Assembly (NCBI RefSeq): GCF_014851915.1
Contig: NZ_JACVAP010000001.1
Coordinates: 434,001 to 498,000 of the forward strand
From: Xanthomonas sp. XNM01
GTDB lineage: Bacteria; Pseudomonadota; Gammaproteobacteria; Xanthomonadales; Xanthomonadaceae
Reading direction: 5' to 3'
Length of the DNA: 64,000 nucleotides
In this document: one piece after another, positions 9,111 through 19,080 of the stretch
Numbering within the stretch: the stretch's first letter is position 1
Layout of the letters: every line of letters begins with the position of its first letter
Program-made: the position numbers and the translations under genes
Notes under the pieces: generated by a model
Seen by the model: the letters and a program-made list of their open reading frames with translations, nothing else
What the model was told of the DNA's origin: nothing
Database searches by the model: none

Positions 9111-12100
9111 ATGAGGAGCGCGATCGCGCGGATGCTGGGAGTGCTGGTGGCCCTGCTGCTGGCCGGTGGGGCGATGGCCAGCGTGCCCGAGATGCCGCGG
9201 TTCCGGGTGCTCGGCCCCGCCCAGGGCCTGCCGGCGACGACGGTGCCGGCCCTGGCGCGCGACCACGACGGCTATGTCTGGGCCGCGACCTGGGATGGTC
9301 TGGCGCGCTACGACGGCGTCGGATTCCGGGTCTGGCAGCACGATCCGCAGGATCCCGCCTCGCTGCTGGGCAACGTCCTGCAGGTGCTGCACATCGATGC
9401 GCGCAACCGGATCTGGGTGGCGGCCGAAGGCGGCGGGCTGAGCGTGATGGACGGGGACCGCAAGGGGTTCCGGCATTTCCGCGCGGTCGATCATCCCGAA
9501 CTGGAGAGCGACGAGGTGTTCGCCATCGCCGACCGCGGCGACGAGATCTGGTTCGGCACCTTCGGTGGCGGCCTCTACCGGATCGATGCGGAAGAGCGCG
9601 TCCATCGCGTCCGCGCCGACGAGCCCGAGGCGGATGCGGCGCTGGACCGCGCGATCCTTGCGCTGGTCTTCGACAGCAAGGGCCAGGCGGTGGTAGGTAC
9701 CTTCAACGGCCTGCTGGTCGAGCGGAATGGCCGGCTGCAATCCCTGGCGCTGCCCGGCCCCCCGGGCCTTGCAAGAATCGTTTCTCTCTGGCGCGAAGGC
9801 GACAGCACCTGGATCGGCTCGACCAGTGGACTGCACCGCCTGGGCGATGACGGCCGCTGGCTGACGCCCGACTGGGCATTGTTCTTCAGGGGCTCCAACA
9901 CGGTGGCAGGGATGGCCGGCGATGGCGATGCCTACTGGATGGCGACGCGTATCGGCCTCTGGCGCGTGGCGGGCGGGCAGGCGCCGGTGGCCGTGCTGCA
10001 CGACGCCAAGGCGGTCGGCACCACCAATGTCGTCCAGGCCGTGTTGCTGCAGGAGGACGGCAGCCTCTGGGTCGGTCTGCCCTCCAAGGGTCTGGGCTAT
10101 CTGCGCTCGGACTGGCAGCGCGCGGCCGTGCTCGGTGCGGCCCAGGGCCTGCGGGGGGGGCTGTACCGTGGGATGGGTGTCTCCGGTCAGGATCACGTGT
10201 GGCTGGCCAGCAGCGATGGCGTCATCGAGCGTGTGGACACCCGCACCGCGGAGGTGCGGTCCTTCCCCTTCGATCGGCCTCCCCAGGAAAAGTACCGTTG
10301 GCACGCGCTGATGGAAGACCGGCAACAGCGCCTCTGGGCAGGCAGCAACGATGGCCTGTATCTGTTCGATCGGGACGGACGGGTGCTGATGCAGGTGGGC
10401 AGGGGCTCGGTCGCGGGTGCGTTGTCGCGCACCGGCGTCATCGAGCGATTGCTGCAGGCGTCGGACGGGACGATCTGGATCACGCTCACTGGCTATGGGC
10501 TGCAGCGCCGTTCGCCCGAAGACGGGCGGTGGATCGACGATCTGACCATCGACAGCGGGCACGGACTCGCCAATGCGGACCTCACCCGGGTGGTGCTGGG
10601 GCCCGACGGACACCCCTGGATCGCCTCCCGCAGCGGCCTGCAGCGCTGGGACGCAACGGCCGGCCGGATGCTGTCGCTGTCCGAGTTCGGCGACCAGACC
10701 GTACTGGACATCGCCTTCGATGGCCCCCGCTGGCTGTGGCTGCATCGGCTGGGCGGCCTGGAAGCCTGGGAGCTGCGCGGGGATCGCTGGCAGCAGGCCC
10801 TGACGCTCGGCCCGGGCGATGGCATCCCCGCGATCGAATCGACCGGATTGGCGGTCGACGCGCAGCACAGGGTCTGGCTGGCCACCCGCCGCGGCCTGTT
10901 CCGGATCGAGGCGCCACGCGGCGGCGACAAGGCCCAAGTGCGGTCCTTCGGCGTGCGCGAGGGGCTGCCCAGCCAGGAGTTCGTCGATCGCGCGCTGGTG
11001 ATCACGCCATCGGGGGTGCTGGTGGCCAGCACCAACGATGCGAACGTGCTGCTGCTCGACACGCACCGCCCCGATCCGATCCGTCGCGAGCCGCCGCTGG
11101 TGGTCGACATGGTGCATGTGCGGCGCGGCGAGACCCAGGTCGACCTGCCGGTCACCGGCGGTTTCTCGCTGCTGGCCGATGACCACGACCTGCACGTGAC
11201 GGCGCGGCTGCTGGACTTCGAGGATCCCGACACCAACCGCTATCGCTTCAAGCTGCTGGGCTTCGACCAGGACTGGGTGGATGCCGAGAACCACGGCGAG
11301 CGTACGTTCTCGCAGCTGCCGCCGGGTGACTACCGGCTGCTGATGCAGGCCATGGCCGCCGGTCATGCGTGGTCGCCGGCCCAGGCGCTGGAGTTCACTG
11401 TGCCGCCGCCATGGTGGCGCACCGGCTGGGGACTGGCGCTGTTCGCGCTGGTTGCGCTGCTGGCCCTGGTCTGGGGGGCGTATGCGTACCGGCGCCGGGT
11501 GCGGCGCCGCAGCCAGTGGCAGCTGGCGATCCACAAGCGCGAGGTGGCCGAACAGGCCTCGCTGGCCAAGAGCCGTTTCCTGGCCACCCTGGGCCATGAG
11601 GTGCGCACGCCGATGACCGGCGTGCTCGGCATGAGCGAACTGCTGCTGGAGACGCGCCTGGATCCACGCCAGCGCGGCTACGTCGATGCGATCCGACGCG
11701 CCGGCGAGCATCTGATGCGGCTGGTCAACGATGCGCTCGACCTGGCCCGGATCGAGGCCGGCAAGCTGGAGCTGGACCTGCAGGATTTCGACCTGCGCGC
11801 GCTGGTCCACGACGTGGCCACGCTGATGGCGCCGGTCGCCGAACAGCGCGGGCTGGTGTTCGGCCTGGAGATCGACGCGGACGCGCCGCAGTCGGTGCAT
11901 GGCGACCCGGTCCGCATCCGCCAGATCCTGCTCAATCTGCTCGGCAATGCGGTCAAGTTCACCGACCAGGGCGACGTGTCGCTGCGGGTCGGGCAGGCGC
12001 AGGACGGCGTCGTGCAGTTCGTGGTCCGTGATACCGGCCCGGGCCTGAGCGAGGAACAGCGGCTGCGGCTGTTCCGCCGGTTCGAGCAGGCCGACGGCGC

Positions 12101-12668
12101 ACGCACCACCACCCGCTACGGCGGCAGTGGCCTGGGCCTGGCGATCTGCCAGGAACTGGCGGTGGCGATGGGCGGCCACATCGTGGTCGACAGCGCGCCC
12201 GGGCAGGGTGCGACCTTCACCGTCGGCCTGCCGCTGCCGGCCGGCGCCGCGATCCAGGAGGCGTCTCGCCAGTCCCTGCAGCGCCGCCGGCTCCGGCAGC
12301 TGGATCTGCTGCTGGTCGAGGACGACCCGACCGTGGCCGAGGTGATCGCCAGCCTGCTGCGCGGGCAGGGTCACCGGGTCGCGCATGCCGCGCACAGCCT
12401 GGCGGCACTGGGTGATGTCGCGGTGGCCCGGTTCGACCTGGCCCTGCTCGATCTGGACCTGCCCGGCATGGATGGCCTGTCGCTGGCCCGGCAGCTGCGG
12501 ATGCAGGGCTTCGCCCAGCCGCTGGTCGCGGTGACCGCGCGTGCCGATGCCGATGCCGAGCAGCAGGCACGGGCGGCCGGCTTCGACGGGTTCCTGCGCA
12601 AGCCGGTGACGGGCGAGATGCTGGCCAACGCCATCGACGCGGTGCTGCCGGAAACCGCGGAGCCGTGA
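9111..12668 (+). CDS. Hybrid sensor histidine kinase with propeller/Y_Y_Y sensor and receiver
   Basis: A 1185 aa one-protein phosphorelay. It begins with a signal or anchor segment ([19 protein letters not shown]), then about 14 two-component-regulator propeller blades, a Y_Y_Y domain ([12 protein letters not shown]), a membrane helix ([23 protein letters not shown]), a histidine kinase core and a receiver. The phospho-accepting His829 lies in [12 protein letters not shown]. The N box ([11 protein letters not shown]), G1 (DTGPGL), F box (LFRRFEQAD) and G2 (GGSGLGLAI) are all intact. The receiver has LVEDD, Asp1114 in [11 protein letters not shown], a Thr in VAVTARA and Lys in LRKPV. The start at 9111 has an upstream purine-rich AGGACGG. 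No HPt domain is present, so a partner is expected elsewhere. The stop overlaps the next gene by 4 nt. Confidence 0.92.
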   Translation: MRSAIARMLGVLVALLLAGGAMASVPEMPRFRVLGPAQGLPATTVPALARDHDGYVWAATWDGLARYDGVGFRVWQHDPQDPASLLGNVLQVLHIDARNRIWVAAEGGGLSVMDGDRKGFRHFRAVDHPELESDEVFAIADRGDEIWFGTFGGGLYRIDAEERVHRVRADEPEADAALDRAILALVFDSKGQAVVGTFNGLLVERNGRLQSLALPGPPGLARIVSLWREGDSTWIGSTSGLHRLGDDGRWLTPDWALFFRGSNTVAGMAGDGDAYWMATRIGLWRVAGGQAPVAVLHDAKAVGTTNVVQAVLLQEDGSLWVGLPSKGLGYLRSDWQRAAVLGAAQGLRGGLYRGMGVSGQDHVWLASSDGVIERVDTRTAEVRSFPFDRPPQEKYRWHALMEDRQQRLWAGSNDGLYLFDRDGRVLMQVGRGSVAGALSRTGVIERLLQASDGTIWITLTGYGLQRRSPEDGRWIDDLTIDSGHGLANADLTRVVLGPDGHPWIASRSGLQRWDATAGRMLSLSEFGDQTVLDIAFDGPRWLWLHRLGGLEAWELRGDRWQQALTLGPGDGIPAIESTGLAVDAQHRVWLATRRGLFRIEAPRGGDKAQVRSFGVREGLPSQEFVDRALVITPSGVLVASTNDANVLLLDTHRPDPIRREPPLVVDMVHVRRGETQVDLPVTGGFSLLADDHDLHVTARLLDFEDPDTNRYRFKLLGFDQDWVDAENHGERTFSQLPPGDYRLLMQAMAAGHAWSPAQALEFTVPPPWWRTGWGLALFALVALLALVWGAYAYRRRVRRRSQWQLAIHKREVAEQASLAKSRFLATLGHEVRTPMTGVLGMSELLLETRLDPRQRGYVDAIRRAGEHLMRLVNDALDLARIEAGKLELDLQDFDLRALVHDVATLMAPVAEQRGLVFGLEIDADAPQSVHGDPVRIRQILLNLLGNAVKFTDQGDVSLRVGQAQDGVVQFVVRDTGPGLSEEQRLRLFRRFEQADGARTTTRYGGSGLGLAICQELAVAMGGHIVVDSAPGQGATFTVGLPLPAGAAIQEASRQSLQRRRLRQLDLLLVEDDPTVAEVIASLLRGQGHRVAHAAHSLAALGDVAVARFDLALLDLDLPGMDGLSLARQLRMQGFAQPLVAVTARADADAEQQARAAGFDGFLRKPVTGEMLANAIDAVLPETAEP

Positions 12669-13618
12669 CCGCACCACGGCTGGAGCGGGCCGGCCCGCGT
12701 CCGGGGCGTGGCTGGTGTCGCAGGCTGCCGTTGCTGGTGTGCGCGCTGGTGGCGTCCGTCGCCGCACCGGCGGCGGAGACGATGCCGCCGCTGCTGGGCG
12801 GTCTGCTCACGCAGTCGCGCGTGCTCTACCCGCTGCAGGTGGGGCGCTGGCAGGCGGCGGACGAGCAGCGCTACACACCACAGGCGGCAGGCGTATCGGT
12901 CCGCTATTACGACAACCGCAAAGGGCCCTGGCTGGATGTCTACGTCTACCCGGTCGGCCCGCTCGACGCAGATGGGCTGGCGCGCATCGCGCAGGACGAG
13001 CGGGAGGGCATCGGCCAGGCAGCGGTCGCTGGCGGGCGAGCGGTCGAGCTCGGCACGCTGTCGCCTGTCGCGCTTGACGCGCGCGGCGATGCCTGGCAGC
13101 TCGACCTGCGCTATCCCGATGACCGGACCGCGTCGGCGATGGTGCTGTTCGCGCAGCAACTCTATCTGGTGAAGATCCGTGCCAGCGCCTCGGGCACCGG
13201 CATGTCCACCGACCACCTGCTCGGCCAGGTGCGCGCGTTCGCCGCCGGTCTGGCGGCGCGGCTGCGGATCGCGCACACCGGAGGATGCTGGCTGGGCGAG
13301 CGGATCGCCTATGCGGACGCGCCCGGACACGATCCGGCCGCGCTGGCCACCGCGACTTCGCGCGATGGTCGCGTGCAGGCGCAGCTGCATCCGGACCGGA
13401 TCCTGGTCGATGCGTCGCTGCAGGACGACGCGGCGGCATTGGCCGCCGCGCTCAACGAGGCGGTCTATCCGGGCTGCGTCGCGCCGGAGGCGATCGACCT
13501 GGCCGTGCCGCCGCAGATGCGCGAAATCCGCATCGAGTATCCGCCGGTGGAGCCAGCCGGTCGCGGCGGCCCGATGCCACGCCGGTCGCGTGGCGGCGTC
13601 CGTTCCCGCATCGGCTGA
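12665..13618 (+). CDS. Exported protein of unknown function coupled to the hybrid kinase
   Basis: A 317 aa predicted periplasmic protein that I do not recognise. It starts with GTG in a GTGA overlap with the kinase stop, which argues for coupled translation. A basic, hydrophobic N terminus ([20 protein letters not shown]) looks like a signal peptide cleaved near residue 37. The body contains [21 protein letters not shown] and a pair of cysteines (GGCWLGER and VYPGCVAPE) that could form a disulfide, and ends in a basic glycine-rich tail. No enzyme motif is visible. Because it is cotranslated with a periplasm-sensing kinase, an accessory or ligand-presenting role is possible; that is inference. 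Confidence 0.65.
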   Translation: MTAPRLERAGPRPGRGWCRRLPLLVCALVASVAAPAAETMPPLLGGLLTQSRVLYPLQVGRWQAADEQRYTPQAAGVSVRYYDNRKGPWLDVYVYPVGPLDADGLARIAQDEREGIGQAAVAGGRAVELGTLSPVALDARGDAWQLDLRYPDDRTASAMVLFAQQLYLVKIRASASGTGMSTDHLLGQVRAFAAGLAARLRIAHTGGCWLGERIAYADAPGHDPAALATATSRDGRVQAQLHPDRILVDASLQDDAAALAAALNEAVYPGCVAPEAIDLAVPPQMREIRIEYPPVEPAGRGGPMPRRSRGGVRSRIG

Positions 13619-13643
13619 TCCGGCCCGCGACCGGCCTGCGCGG

Positions 13644-14729
13644 TCAGCGTGCGCTGTGCCGGTGCACGGCTTCGACCAGCGCGGCGACGTGGTCGGGATT
13701 CATGTCCGGCGACATGCCGTGGCCGAGGTTGAACACGTGGCCGTCGCGCGAGCCGCCGTTGCCCTCGGCATAGCTGTCGAGCACGCGTGCGGCCTCGCGG
13801 GCGATCGCCTCGGGGCTGCCGTACAACGTCGCCGGATCCAGGTTGCCCTGCAGCGCGACGCGACCGCCGGTGCGGCGCGCGGCCTCGGACAGCTCGACCA
13901 GCCAGTCCACGCCGACCGCATCGGTGCCGGTGTCGGCCAGCGCTTCCAGGTGCGCGGCATTGCCCTTGCCGAACAGGATCAGCGGGGTGCGTGCATCGCC
14001 TTCGCCGCGGTCCAGTTCGCGCGCGATCCGCTGCATGTACGGCAGCGAGAACGTGCGGTACATCGCCGGCGACAGCACGCCGCCCCAGGTGTCGAATACC
14101 TGCAGCGCCTGTGCGCCGGCCGCGCGCTGCGCGGCCAGGTAGGCGATCACGGTATCGGTGACGACCGACAGCAGGGCGTGCAGCACCTCGGGCGCATTCA
14201 GCGCCATCGCCTTGATCCGCGCATAGTCCTTGCTGCCACCGCCTTCGACCATGTAGCAGGCCAGCGTCCACGGGCTGCCGGTGAAGCCGATCAGGGGCAC
14301 CTTGCCGTCGAGTTCGCGGCGGATCACGCGCACCGCGTCCATCACGTAGCGCAGTTCGGTTTCCATGTCCGGGCGGACCAGGCGCGCGACGTCGTCGGCG
14401 CTGCGCACGGTGCGCTCGAACTTCGGGCCTTCGCCCTCGGCGAAGTACAGGCCCAGGCCCATCGCATCGGGCACGGTCAGGATGTCGGAGAACAGGATCG
14501 CCGCGTCCAGGTCGTAGCGGCGCAGCGGCTGCAGGGTGACCTCGCAGGCCAGCTCGGGGCTCTTGGCCATCGCCAGGAAACTGCCGGCGGCGGCGCGGCT
14601 GGCGCGATACTCCGGCAGGTAACGGCCGGCCTGGCGCATCAGCCAGATGGGGGTGCGGTCCACGGGCTGGCGGCGCAGTGCGCGCAGCAGGCGGTCGTTG
14701 GCGAGGGGAGTCGTCGGCGTCGAGGACAC
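13644..14729 (-). CDS. hemE: Uroporphyrinogen III decarboxylase
   Basis: HemE removes four carboxyl groups from uroporphyrinogen III to give coproporphyrinogen III in heme biosynthesis; it is a cytoplasmic cofactor-free enzyme. The 361 aa length is normal. The family signature [16 protein letters not shown] near residue 28 holds the substrate-binding arginines, [14 protein letters not shown] carries the catalytic aspartate, and [20 protein letters not shown] follows. The start codon is GTG at 14729, preceded by AGGTAGG as a ribosome binding site. It follows the WGR-domain gene in the same direction with 44 bp between them. Confidence 0.97.
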   Translation of the reverse strand: MSSTPTTPLANDRLLRALRRQPVDRTPIWLMRQAGRYLPEYRASRAAAGSFLAMAKSPELACEVTLQPLRRYDLDAAILFSDILTVPDAMGLGLYFAEGEGPKFERTVRSADDVARLVRPDMETELRYVMDAVRVIRRELDGKVPLIGFTGSPWTLACYMVEGGGSKDYARIKAMALNAPEVLHALLSVVTDTVIAYLAAQRAAGAQALQVFDTWGGVLSPAMYRTFSLPYMQRIARELDRGEGDARTPLILFGKGNAAHLEALADTGTDAVGVDWLVELSEAARRTGGRVALQGNLDPATLYGSPEAIAREAARVLDSYAEGNGGSRDGHVFNLGHGMSPDMNPDHVAALVEAVHRHSAR

Positions 14730-14773
14730 GGTGCCTACCTGGAGAAGTGGATCGGGAATGCGGATGGCGGGCG

Positions 14774-15028
14774 TCAGCCCGCGTCGCCGGCGTCGTCGGC
14801 CGGAACCGCGGCGAAGCCGCGCTTGAGATGGGTGTCGCGCGCCTTGTCGAACGCGGCCACCGCCTCGGTCTGCAGCAGGTACAGATCGCGGCGCAGCTGC
14901 TGCCGCCCGCCGACCTGGCCGCTTTCGCGCAGCAGTTCCCAGCCGCCGAACAGGTCGGGCTGCAGGGTCAGTCGCAGGTAACGGGGCGCTTCGCCGGGGG
15001 GCGGGCTTTGCTGCAGGAAAATGCGCAT
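14774..15028 (-). CDS. WGR domain protein
   Basis: A compact 84 aa protein consisting of one WGR domain. The family pattern is visible as [21 protein letters not shown] followed by [33 protein letters not shown]; here the name motif W-G-R is read as W-E-L, with the conserved aromatic and glycine residues kept. WGR domains occur in PARPs and in small bacterial proteins such as YehF/MolR where they are thought to bind nucleic acid. The start is at 15028, just 7 nt after a TACAAT box, with no Shine-Dalgarno, so a leaderless mRNA is likely. It precedes hemE in the same direction. Confidence 0.82.
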   Translation of the reverse strand: MRIFLQQSPPPGEAPRYLRLTLQPDLFGGWELLRESGQVGGRQQLRRDLYLLQTEAVAAFDKARDTHLKRGFAAVPADDAGDAG

Positions 15029-15035
15029 GCCCGCA

Positions 15036-15041
15036 ATTGTA
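15036..15041 (-). promoter_or_regulatory. Candidate -10 box 7 nt before the WGR gene (leaderless)
   Basis: TACAAT on the minus strand, with 7 nt between its last base and the ATG at 15028. The distance places the expected transcription start at the initiation codon. Confidence 0.5.
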
Positions 15042-15134
15042 GCCGGCTGCGCGGGATGCGGCCCGTGGGCAGTTCGCCCCAGCTGCCGCCGCGACGTCCA
15101 GCGCCTGGCAGCGGCGGCCGCATGCAGGGCCCGC

Positions 15135-16238
15135 TCAGCCGCGGGCGAGGATCCCCAGCACTGCCGCTTCGTCCACGTCCGGCACCACCTCGGCGCGTCC
15201 GATGCCGCGCCACAGCACCAGCCGCAGCCGGCCGGCCAGGTTCTTCTTGTCCAGACGCATGCGTTCGAGCAGGGCCTGGGGCGCGAGCCCGGCCGGAATG
15301 CGCGTCGGCAACTCGAACGCCGCCAGCAGCGCTTCCAGCCGGTCCGCATCCTCGTCCGGCGCCATGCCCAGCGCCGCGGACATGCGGGCGGCCAGCACCA
15401 TGCCGACCGCGACCGCTTCGCCGTGGTTGAGCGCCTCGCCGTCGGCGCTGGCGAAGCCCTGTTCGGCTTCGATCGCATGCCCGAAGGTGTGGCCCAGGTT
15501 CAGCAGCGCGCGTTCGCCCTTCTCCAGCGGGTCGCGCGCGACGATCGCCGCCTTGTGCGCGCAGCTGCGCGCGATCGCCTCGGCCAGGGCCCGGTCGTCG
15601 CCGGCGAGCAGCGCGTGGCGCTCGGCCTCCAGCCACTGGAAGAACAGCGGATCGCCGAGCGCGCCGTACTTGATGACTTCGGCCAGGCCGGCACGCAGCT
15701 CGCGCGGGGGCAGGGTGCGCAGGGCCGAGGTGTCGGCGATCACCGCACGCGGCGGGTGGAACGCGCCGACCAGGTTCTTGCCCTGCGGAATGTCCACCGC
15801 GGTCTTGCCGCCGACCGAGGAGTCGACCATCGCCAGCAGGGTGGTCGGCAGCTGCACGCAGTCCACGCCGCGCATCCAGCAGGCGGCGGCGAAGCCGGCC
15901 AGGTCGCCGACCACGCCGCCGCCGAGCGCGTAGACCGTGGCATCGCGGGTCGCGCCGAGCGCGGCCAGCGCCTCGATCACGCCGCCGAAACTGGCCAGGG
16001 TCTTGGAGGCTTCGCCTGCCGGCAGCACGTGGGTGGCGAGCTTGAGCTGCGGATGCGCGCTGCGCAGCGCCGACTCCACCGCCACCGCGTACAGCGGCGC
16101 GACGTGGCTGTCGCTGACCAGCAGCGCATGGCGCCCGCGCGCATGTCGTGCCGGGCCATCGCCCTGCAGCAGTCCCGGGCCGATGTCGATCAGATAGGGG
16201 GTGTCGCCGTCCACACGGACGGTGCGGGTCTCGCTCAT
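15135..16238 (-). CDS. aroB: 3-dehydroquinate synthase
   Basis: AroB converts DAHP to 3-dehydroquinate in the shikimate pathway using NAD and a divalent metal. The protein is 367 aa, the usual length. The NAD-binding [13 protein letters not shown] (about 105-118), [28 protein letters not shown] and the metal-binding [13 protein letters not shown] and [11 protein letters not shown] histidines are present. The ATG at 16238 overlaps the stop of aroK by 4 nt, the common aroK-aroB arrangement, so both enzymes should be made together. Confidence 0.97.
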   Translation of the reverse strand: MSETRTVRVDGDTPYLIDIGPGLLQGDGPARHARGRHALLVSDSHVAPLYAVAVESALRSAHPQLKLATHVLPAGEASKTLASFGGVIEALAALGATRDATVYALGGGVVGDLAGFAAACWMRGVDCVQLPTTLLAMVDSSVGGKTAVDIPQGKNLVGAFHPPRAVIADTSALRTLPPRELRAGLAEVIKYGALGDPLFFQWLEAERHALLAGDDRALAEAIARSCAHKAAIVARDPLEKGERALLNLGHTFGHAIEAEQGFASADGEALNHGEAVAVGMVLAARMSAALGMAPDEDADRLEALLAAFELPTRIPAGLAPQALLERMRLDKKNLAGRLRLVLWRGIGRAEVVPDVDEAAVLGILARG

Positions 16239-16777
16239 GCGTTGATTCCGGTGATGTGCCAGTGCTGCGCCAGGCGCACGCCGAGGCGGCCGGCGGCTTC
16301 GCTGGCGGTGAGGCCGTCGGTGTCCATGACCAGATCGGCGACCTCGCGGTACAGCGGCGCGCGGTGCGCGGCCAGGTCGCGCAGCACCTGCTCGCGGTCG
16401 CCCTGCTGCAGCAGCGGGCGCGAGCGGTCGCGTGCCAGCCGGCGCAGCTGGGCCTCGATGCCGGCGGTCAGGTAGACGACGAAGCCGCGCTCGCGCATGA
16501 CCTGCCGGTTCCCGGCATCGAGCACCGCGCCGCCGCCGGTGGCGACCAGCTGACCCTGTCTTGCGAGCAGCTCGACCAGCGCCTGTCGCTCGCGCTCGCG
16601 GAAGCCGGCTTCGCCGACGTGCTCGAAGATCACCGAGATCGGCGCACCGTACTGCTGTTCGATGTGGTGGTCGGCATCGACGAACTGCAGGCCGAAGCGG
16701 TCGGCGACACGGCGGCCGATGGAAGTCTTGCCGGCGCCCATCGGGCCAACCAGCACCAGATTGGGGGCGGGGTCCAT
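16235..16777 (-). CDS. aroK: Shikimate kinase
   Basis: AroK phosphorylates shikimate with ATP. The 180 aa protein has a Walker A motif [11 protein letters not shown] near residue 11, the shikimate-binding [11 protein letters not shown] and a GFRERE arginine segment, the GGGAVL loop, and the lid arginine region RDRSRPLL. It leads the aroK-aroB pair. A TAGCAT box lies 6 nt before its ATG, suggesting a leaderless transcript. The pilus genes that precede aroK in many gammaproteobacteria are not present here. Confidence 0.96.
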   Translation of the reverse strand: MDPAPNLVLVGPMGAGKTSIGRRVADRFGLQFVDADHHIEQQYGAPISVIFEHVGEAGFRERERQALVELLARQGQLVATGGGAVLDAGNRQVMRERGFVVYLTAGIEAQLRRLARDRSRPLLQQGDREQVLRDLAAHRAPLYREVADLVMDTDGLTASEAAGRLGVRLAQHWHITGINA

Positions 16778-17089
16778 CGCGCGATGCTAGCACGCAGCCG
16801 CGCGGCCCCGACCGTCGCAGAAGCGTGTTGCGAGGGCTTTCGCGGCACTCGACGCGCGGCGTTCGTTGCCCGCGAAAGCATCGCGACGGACCCGCACGTG
16901 ATCGAGGCCCGCGGCGTTCCCGACCTCGTGCAGGCCGCGACGTATGACCGCTTGCGATCGCATGCACGCGCCGCGGGCCGTTGGCGGCTGGTGCGTTCCC
17001 GGTGTGGGCCCGCGTACACCCGCTGGTTCCCAGCGTGCGGCATCCGCCGTTCCTGCCACTCGGTCACCGCAGACCCGCGGGGCGCGAGG
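16778..17089. other. Intergenic stretch between aroK and the P-loop kinase gene
   Basis: About 312 bp lie between the aroK start and the stop of the kinase gene. Apart from the TAGCAT box beside aroK, I see no conserved reading frame, repeat or T-tailed hairpin. Both strands have open frames, but their translations are low-complexity Arg/Ala/Gly typical of GC-rich antisense frames. Confidence 0.5.
16784..16789 (-). promoter_or_regulatory. Candidate -10 box 6 nt before aroK (leaderless)
   Basis: TAGCAT on the minus strand, 6 nt from the aroK ATG at 16777. It is a weaker match to TATAAT than the other boxes but has the same position. Confidence 0.35.
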
Positions 17090-17986
17090 TCAGCTGCCGG
17101 TATCCGGCTCGATGGCGTGATCGCCGCGCGTCGTACCGGTGCTGCCCGCGGTATCGCCGCCGAGGCGGACCTCGCACACGCGGCGCGCCGCATCGAGGCG
17201 GACCACGCTGTCGGCGCGCTCCGGCAGGCAGGCGATGGCCTGCCGGCTGATCCGCTCGTAATGCTGGATGAAGCGCGCCAGCTGCTTGCGGTCCATCGAC
17301 GTGCGCCGGGGCTCGAGTGCCTGCAACGCCTGCTCCTGCTGCCAGCGCCAGGCGTGGACGGTCTCGAAATCCGGCGGCTGCAGGAACACCAGATGGTCGA
17401 TGCGCCGCCACAGTGCCGGGTAGTCGCGGGCCAGCGCGGCGTTGCACCAGTGGCGCCAGCGGCCATCGGGGTCTTCGTCGCGCTCCAGGGCATTCAGTGG
17501 CGTGGCCAGCGTGGCGACCTCCTGGGCCGGCGTGCCGATGCACCAGCCCTCGAATACCAGCAGGTCCAGGCCGGCCGGAACCTGCTGCCAGTGCGCGGCC
17601 GGCAGGCGATCGTCGCCGAGCTTGTCGAAGCGTGGCAGCCGCGCCGGTCCGCCCGCCGCCAGCGCATCGAACAAGGTCAGCGCCAGCGCCACGTCGTGGG
17701 TGCCGGGCGGGCCGCGCGTGGCCAGCAGCGGATGGACCTCGCGGGCGAGACGCTGGCGTTCGGCGCGGGTCAGGTAGACATCGTCGATCGACAGGGATGC
17801 CGCGTTCAGTCCGCGGGCACCGGCGGCAGCCACCAGTTGCGCTGCCAGGGTCGATTTGCCGCTGCCCTGCAGGCCGCTGATTCCCAGCACGCGCGGCGAC
17901 GCGCCAGGCCGGTGACGGGCCATCGTCCGTGCCAGCAGTGCCTGGACCAGATCGGCGGGATACCCGTGCTGCGGCGAGGTGTGCAT
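17090..17986 (-). CDS. P-loop kinase, D-glycerate 3-kinase-like
   Basis: A 298 aa P-loop kinase of the phosphoribulokinase/uridine kinase superfamily. Walker A is GISGLQGSGKSTLA near residue 37, followed by SIDDVYLTRAERQRLAREVHPLLATRGPPGTHD, which is the hallmark of the GLYK/YGR205w subfamily, and by LLVFEGWCIG with the Walker B acid. The subfamily includes plant D-glycerate 3-kinase and bacterial proteins of unknown substrate, so the glycerate assignment is tentative. The start at 17986 is preferred because the region before it is out of family and because a TATTGT box ends 6 nt away. It is divergent from pdxH, which starts 41 nt further on. Confidence 0.8.
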   Translation of the reverse strand: MHTSPQHGYPADLVQALLARTMARHRPGASPRVLGISGLQGSGKSTLAAQLVAAAGARGLNAASLSIDDVYLTRAERQRLAREVHPLLATRGPPGTHDVALALTLFDALAAGGPARLPRFDKLGDDRLPAAHWQQVPAGLDLLVFEGWCIGTPAQEVATLATPLNALERDEDPDGRWRHWCNAALARDYPALWRRIDHLVFLQPPDFETVHAWRWQQEQALQALEPRRTSMDRKQLARFIQHYERISRQAIACLPERADSVVRLDAARRVCEVRLGGDTAGSTGTTRGDHAIEPDTGS

Positions 17987-17992
17987 CGCGCG

Positions 17993-17998
17993 ACAATA
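17993..17998 (-). promoter_or_regulatory. Candidate -10 box 6 nt before the kinase gene, shared with pdxH
   Basis: TATTGT on the minus strand lies 6 nt from the kinase ATG. The same bases read GACAAT/ACAATA on the plus strand, about 30 nt before the pdxH start, so one AT-rich island may serve both divergent genes. Confidence 0.4.
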
Positions 17999-18026
17999 GC
18001 GGCCTTCTTCCGTCCGTGGAACGCAC

Positions 18027-18626
18027 ATGACCGACCTGTACGCCGAGGCGCTGGCGACCTTCGCCACGCTGTTTGAGGAAGCCTCCGCGGGGATCGACCC
18101 GGATCCGAACGCGATGACCGTCGCGACCGCCACAGCCGGCGGCGTTCCCTCGGCCCGGACGGTGCTGTTGAAGTCGTTCGATGCGCGCGGCTTCGTGTTC
18201 TACACCCACCTGGCCAGCCAGAAGGGCCGTGAGCTGGCGGAGAACCCGCATGCGGCGCTGCTGTTCCTGTGGCGCCGGCTGCGCGAGGCCGGTATCCAGG
18301 TGCGGGTCGAAGGCGCGGTCGAACAGGTCGATGCGGCCGAGGCCGACGCGTACTTCGCCAGCCGCCCGCGGATGAGCCAGATCGGTGCCTGGGCGTCGGC
18401 GCAGTCGACCCGGCTGGCATCGCGCGACGCCTTCGAGCAGCGCATCGCCGAGGTCGAGGCCGAATATGCCGGCCGCGACGTGCCACGTCCGCCGGGCTGG
18501 AGCGGCTACCGCGTGGTGCCGGCCGCGTTCGAGTTCTGGTACGGCGCGGGCTTCCGCCTGCACGAGCGCTGGCGCTACGAGCGCGATGCCGGCGGCACCT
18601 GGGTGAAGTGGATGCTGTATCCGTGA
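18027..18626 (+). CDS. pdxH: Pyridoxamine 5'-phosphate oxidase
   Basis: PdxH oxidises pyridoxine or pyridoxamine 5'-phosphate to pyridoxal phosphate with FMN. At 199 aa it is slightly shorter than the E. coli enzyme. Typical stretches are [25 protein letters not shown] (FMN binding), [46 protein letters not shown] and the C-terminal [16 protein letters not shown]...WVKWMLYP. It starts 41 nt from the divergent kinase gene, and its stop overlaps the following acetyltransferase start as GTGA. Confidence 0.97.
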   Translation: MTDLYAEALATFATLFEEASAGIDPDPNAMTVATATAGGVPSARTVLLKSFDARGFVFYTHLASQKGRELAENPHAALLFLWRRLREAGIQVRVEGAVEQVDAAEADAYFASRPRMSQIGAWASAQSTRLASRDAFEQRIAEVEAEYAGRDVPRPPGWSGYRVVPAAFEFWYGAGFRLHERWRYERDAGGTWVKWMLYP

Positions 18627-19078
18627 CCCTGGCCTGGCGCATCGCGACGGCGACCCGGGCCGACCTCGACGCCCGGGCCACGCTGCGCGCTGCGCTCTGG
18701 CCGGATGCCACCGCCGCGGCGCATCGTGCCGAGCTCGATGCGCCCGATGGCGACGACGCTGTCGCCTTTCTCGCATTCGACGACACCGGCGCCGCGATCG
18801 GCCTGGCAGAGGCGACACTGCGGCACGGCTACGTCAACGGCACCGGCAGCTCGCCGGTCGGCTTTCTCGAGGGCTGGTACGTGGAGCCGGCCTGGCGCGG
18901 GCACGGGGTCGGCCGTGCGCTGGTCCAGGCGGTCGTGGACTGGTCGCGCGCGCGGGGCTGCAGCGAGCTCGCCTCGGACACCGCGCTGGACAACACCGGC
19001 AGCCAGGCCGCGCATGTGGCCTGCGGCTTCGAGGAAACCGAGCGCGTGGTCTACTTCCGTCGTCGCCTGGAGACCTGA
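18623..19078 (+). CDS. GNAT acetyltransferase, aminoglycoside 6'-N-acetyltransferase-like
   Basis: A 151 aa GNAT-fold acetyltransferase. It closely follows the pattern I know for the chromosomal AAC(6')-Iz type enzymes of Stenotrophomonas: [21 protein letters not shown], then [13 protein letters not shown] (acetyl-CoA loop), [10 protein letters not shown] and [15 protein letters not shown]. Those enzymes acetylate the 6'-amino group of aminoglycosides such as tobramycin and amikacin. Whether this copy confers resistance or has another amine as normal substrate cannot be read from sequence. It starts with GTG inside the stop of pdxH, so expression is tied to a housekeeping gene, and it is followed 2 nt later by the next gene. 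Confidence 0.82.
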   Translation: MTLAWRIATATRADLDARATLRAALWPDATAAAHRAELDAPDGDDAVAFLAFDDTGAAIGLAEATLRHGYVNGTGSSPVGFLEGWYVEPAWRGHGVGRALVQAVVDWSRARGCSELASDTALDNTGSQAAHVACGFEETERVVYFRRRLET

Positions 19079-19080
19079 GC

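Noticed and set aside
16787-17059. Possible small gene upstream of aroK
   Set aside because: Its translation is compositionally biased and lacks domain features; the region is better regarded as a promoter spacer.
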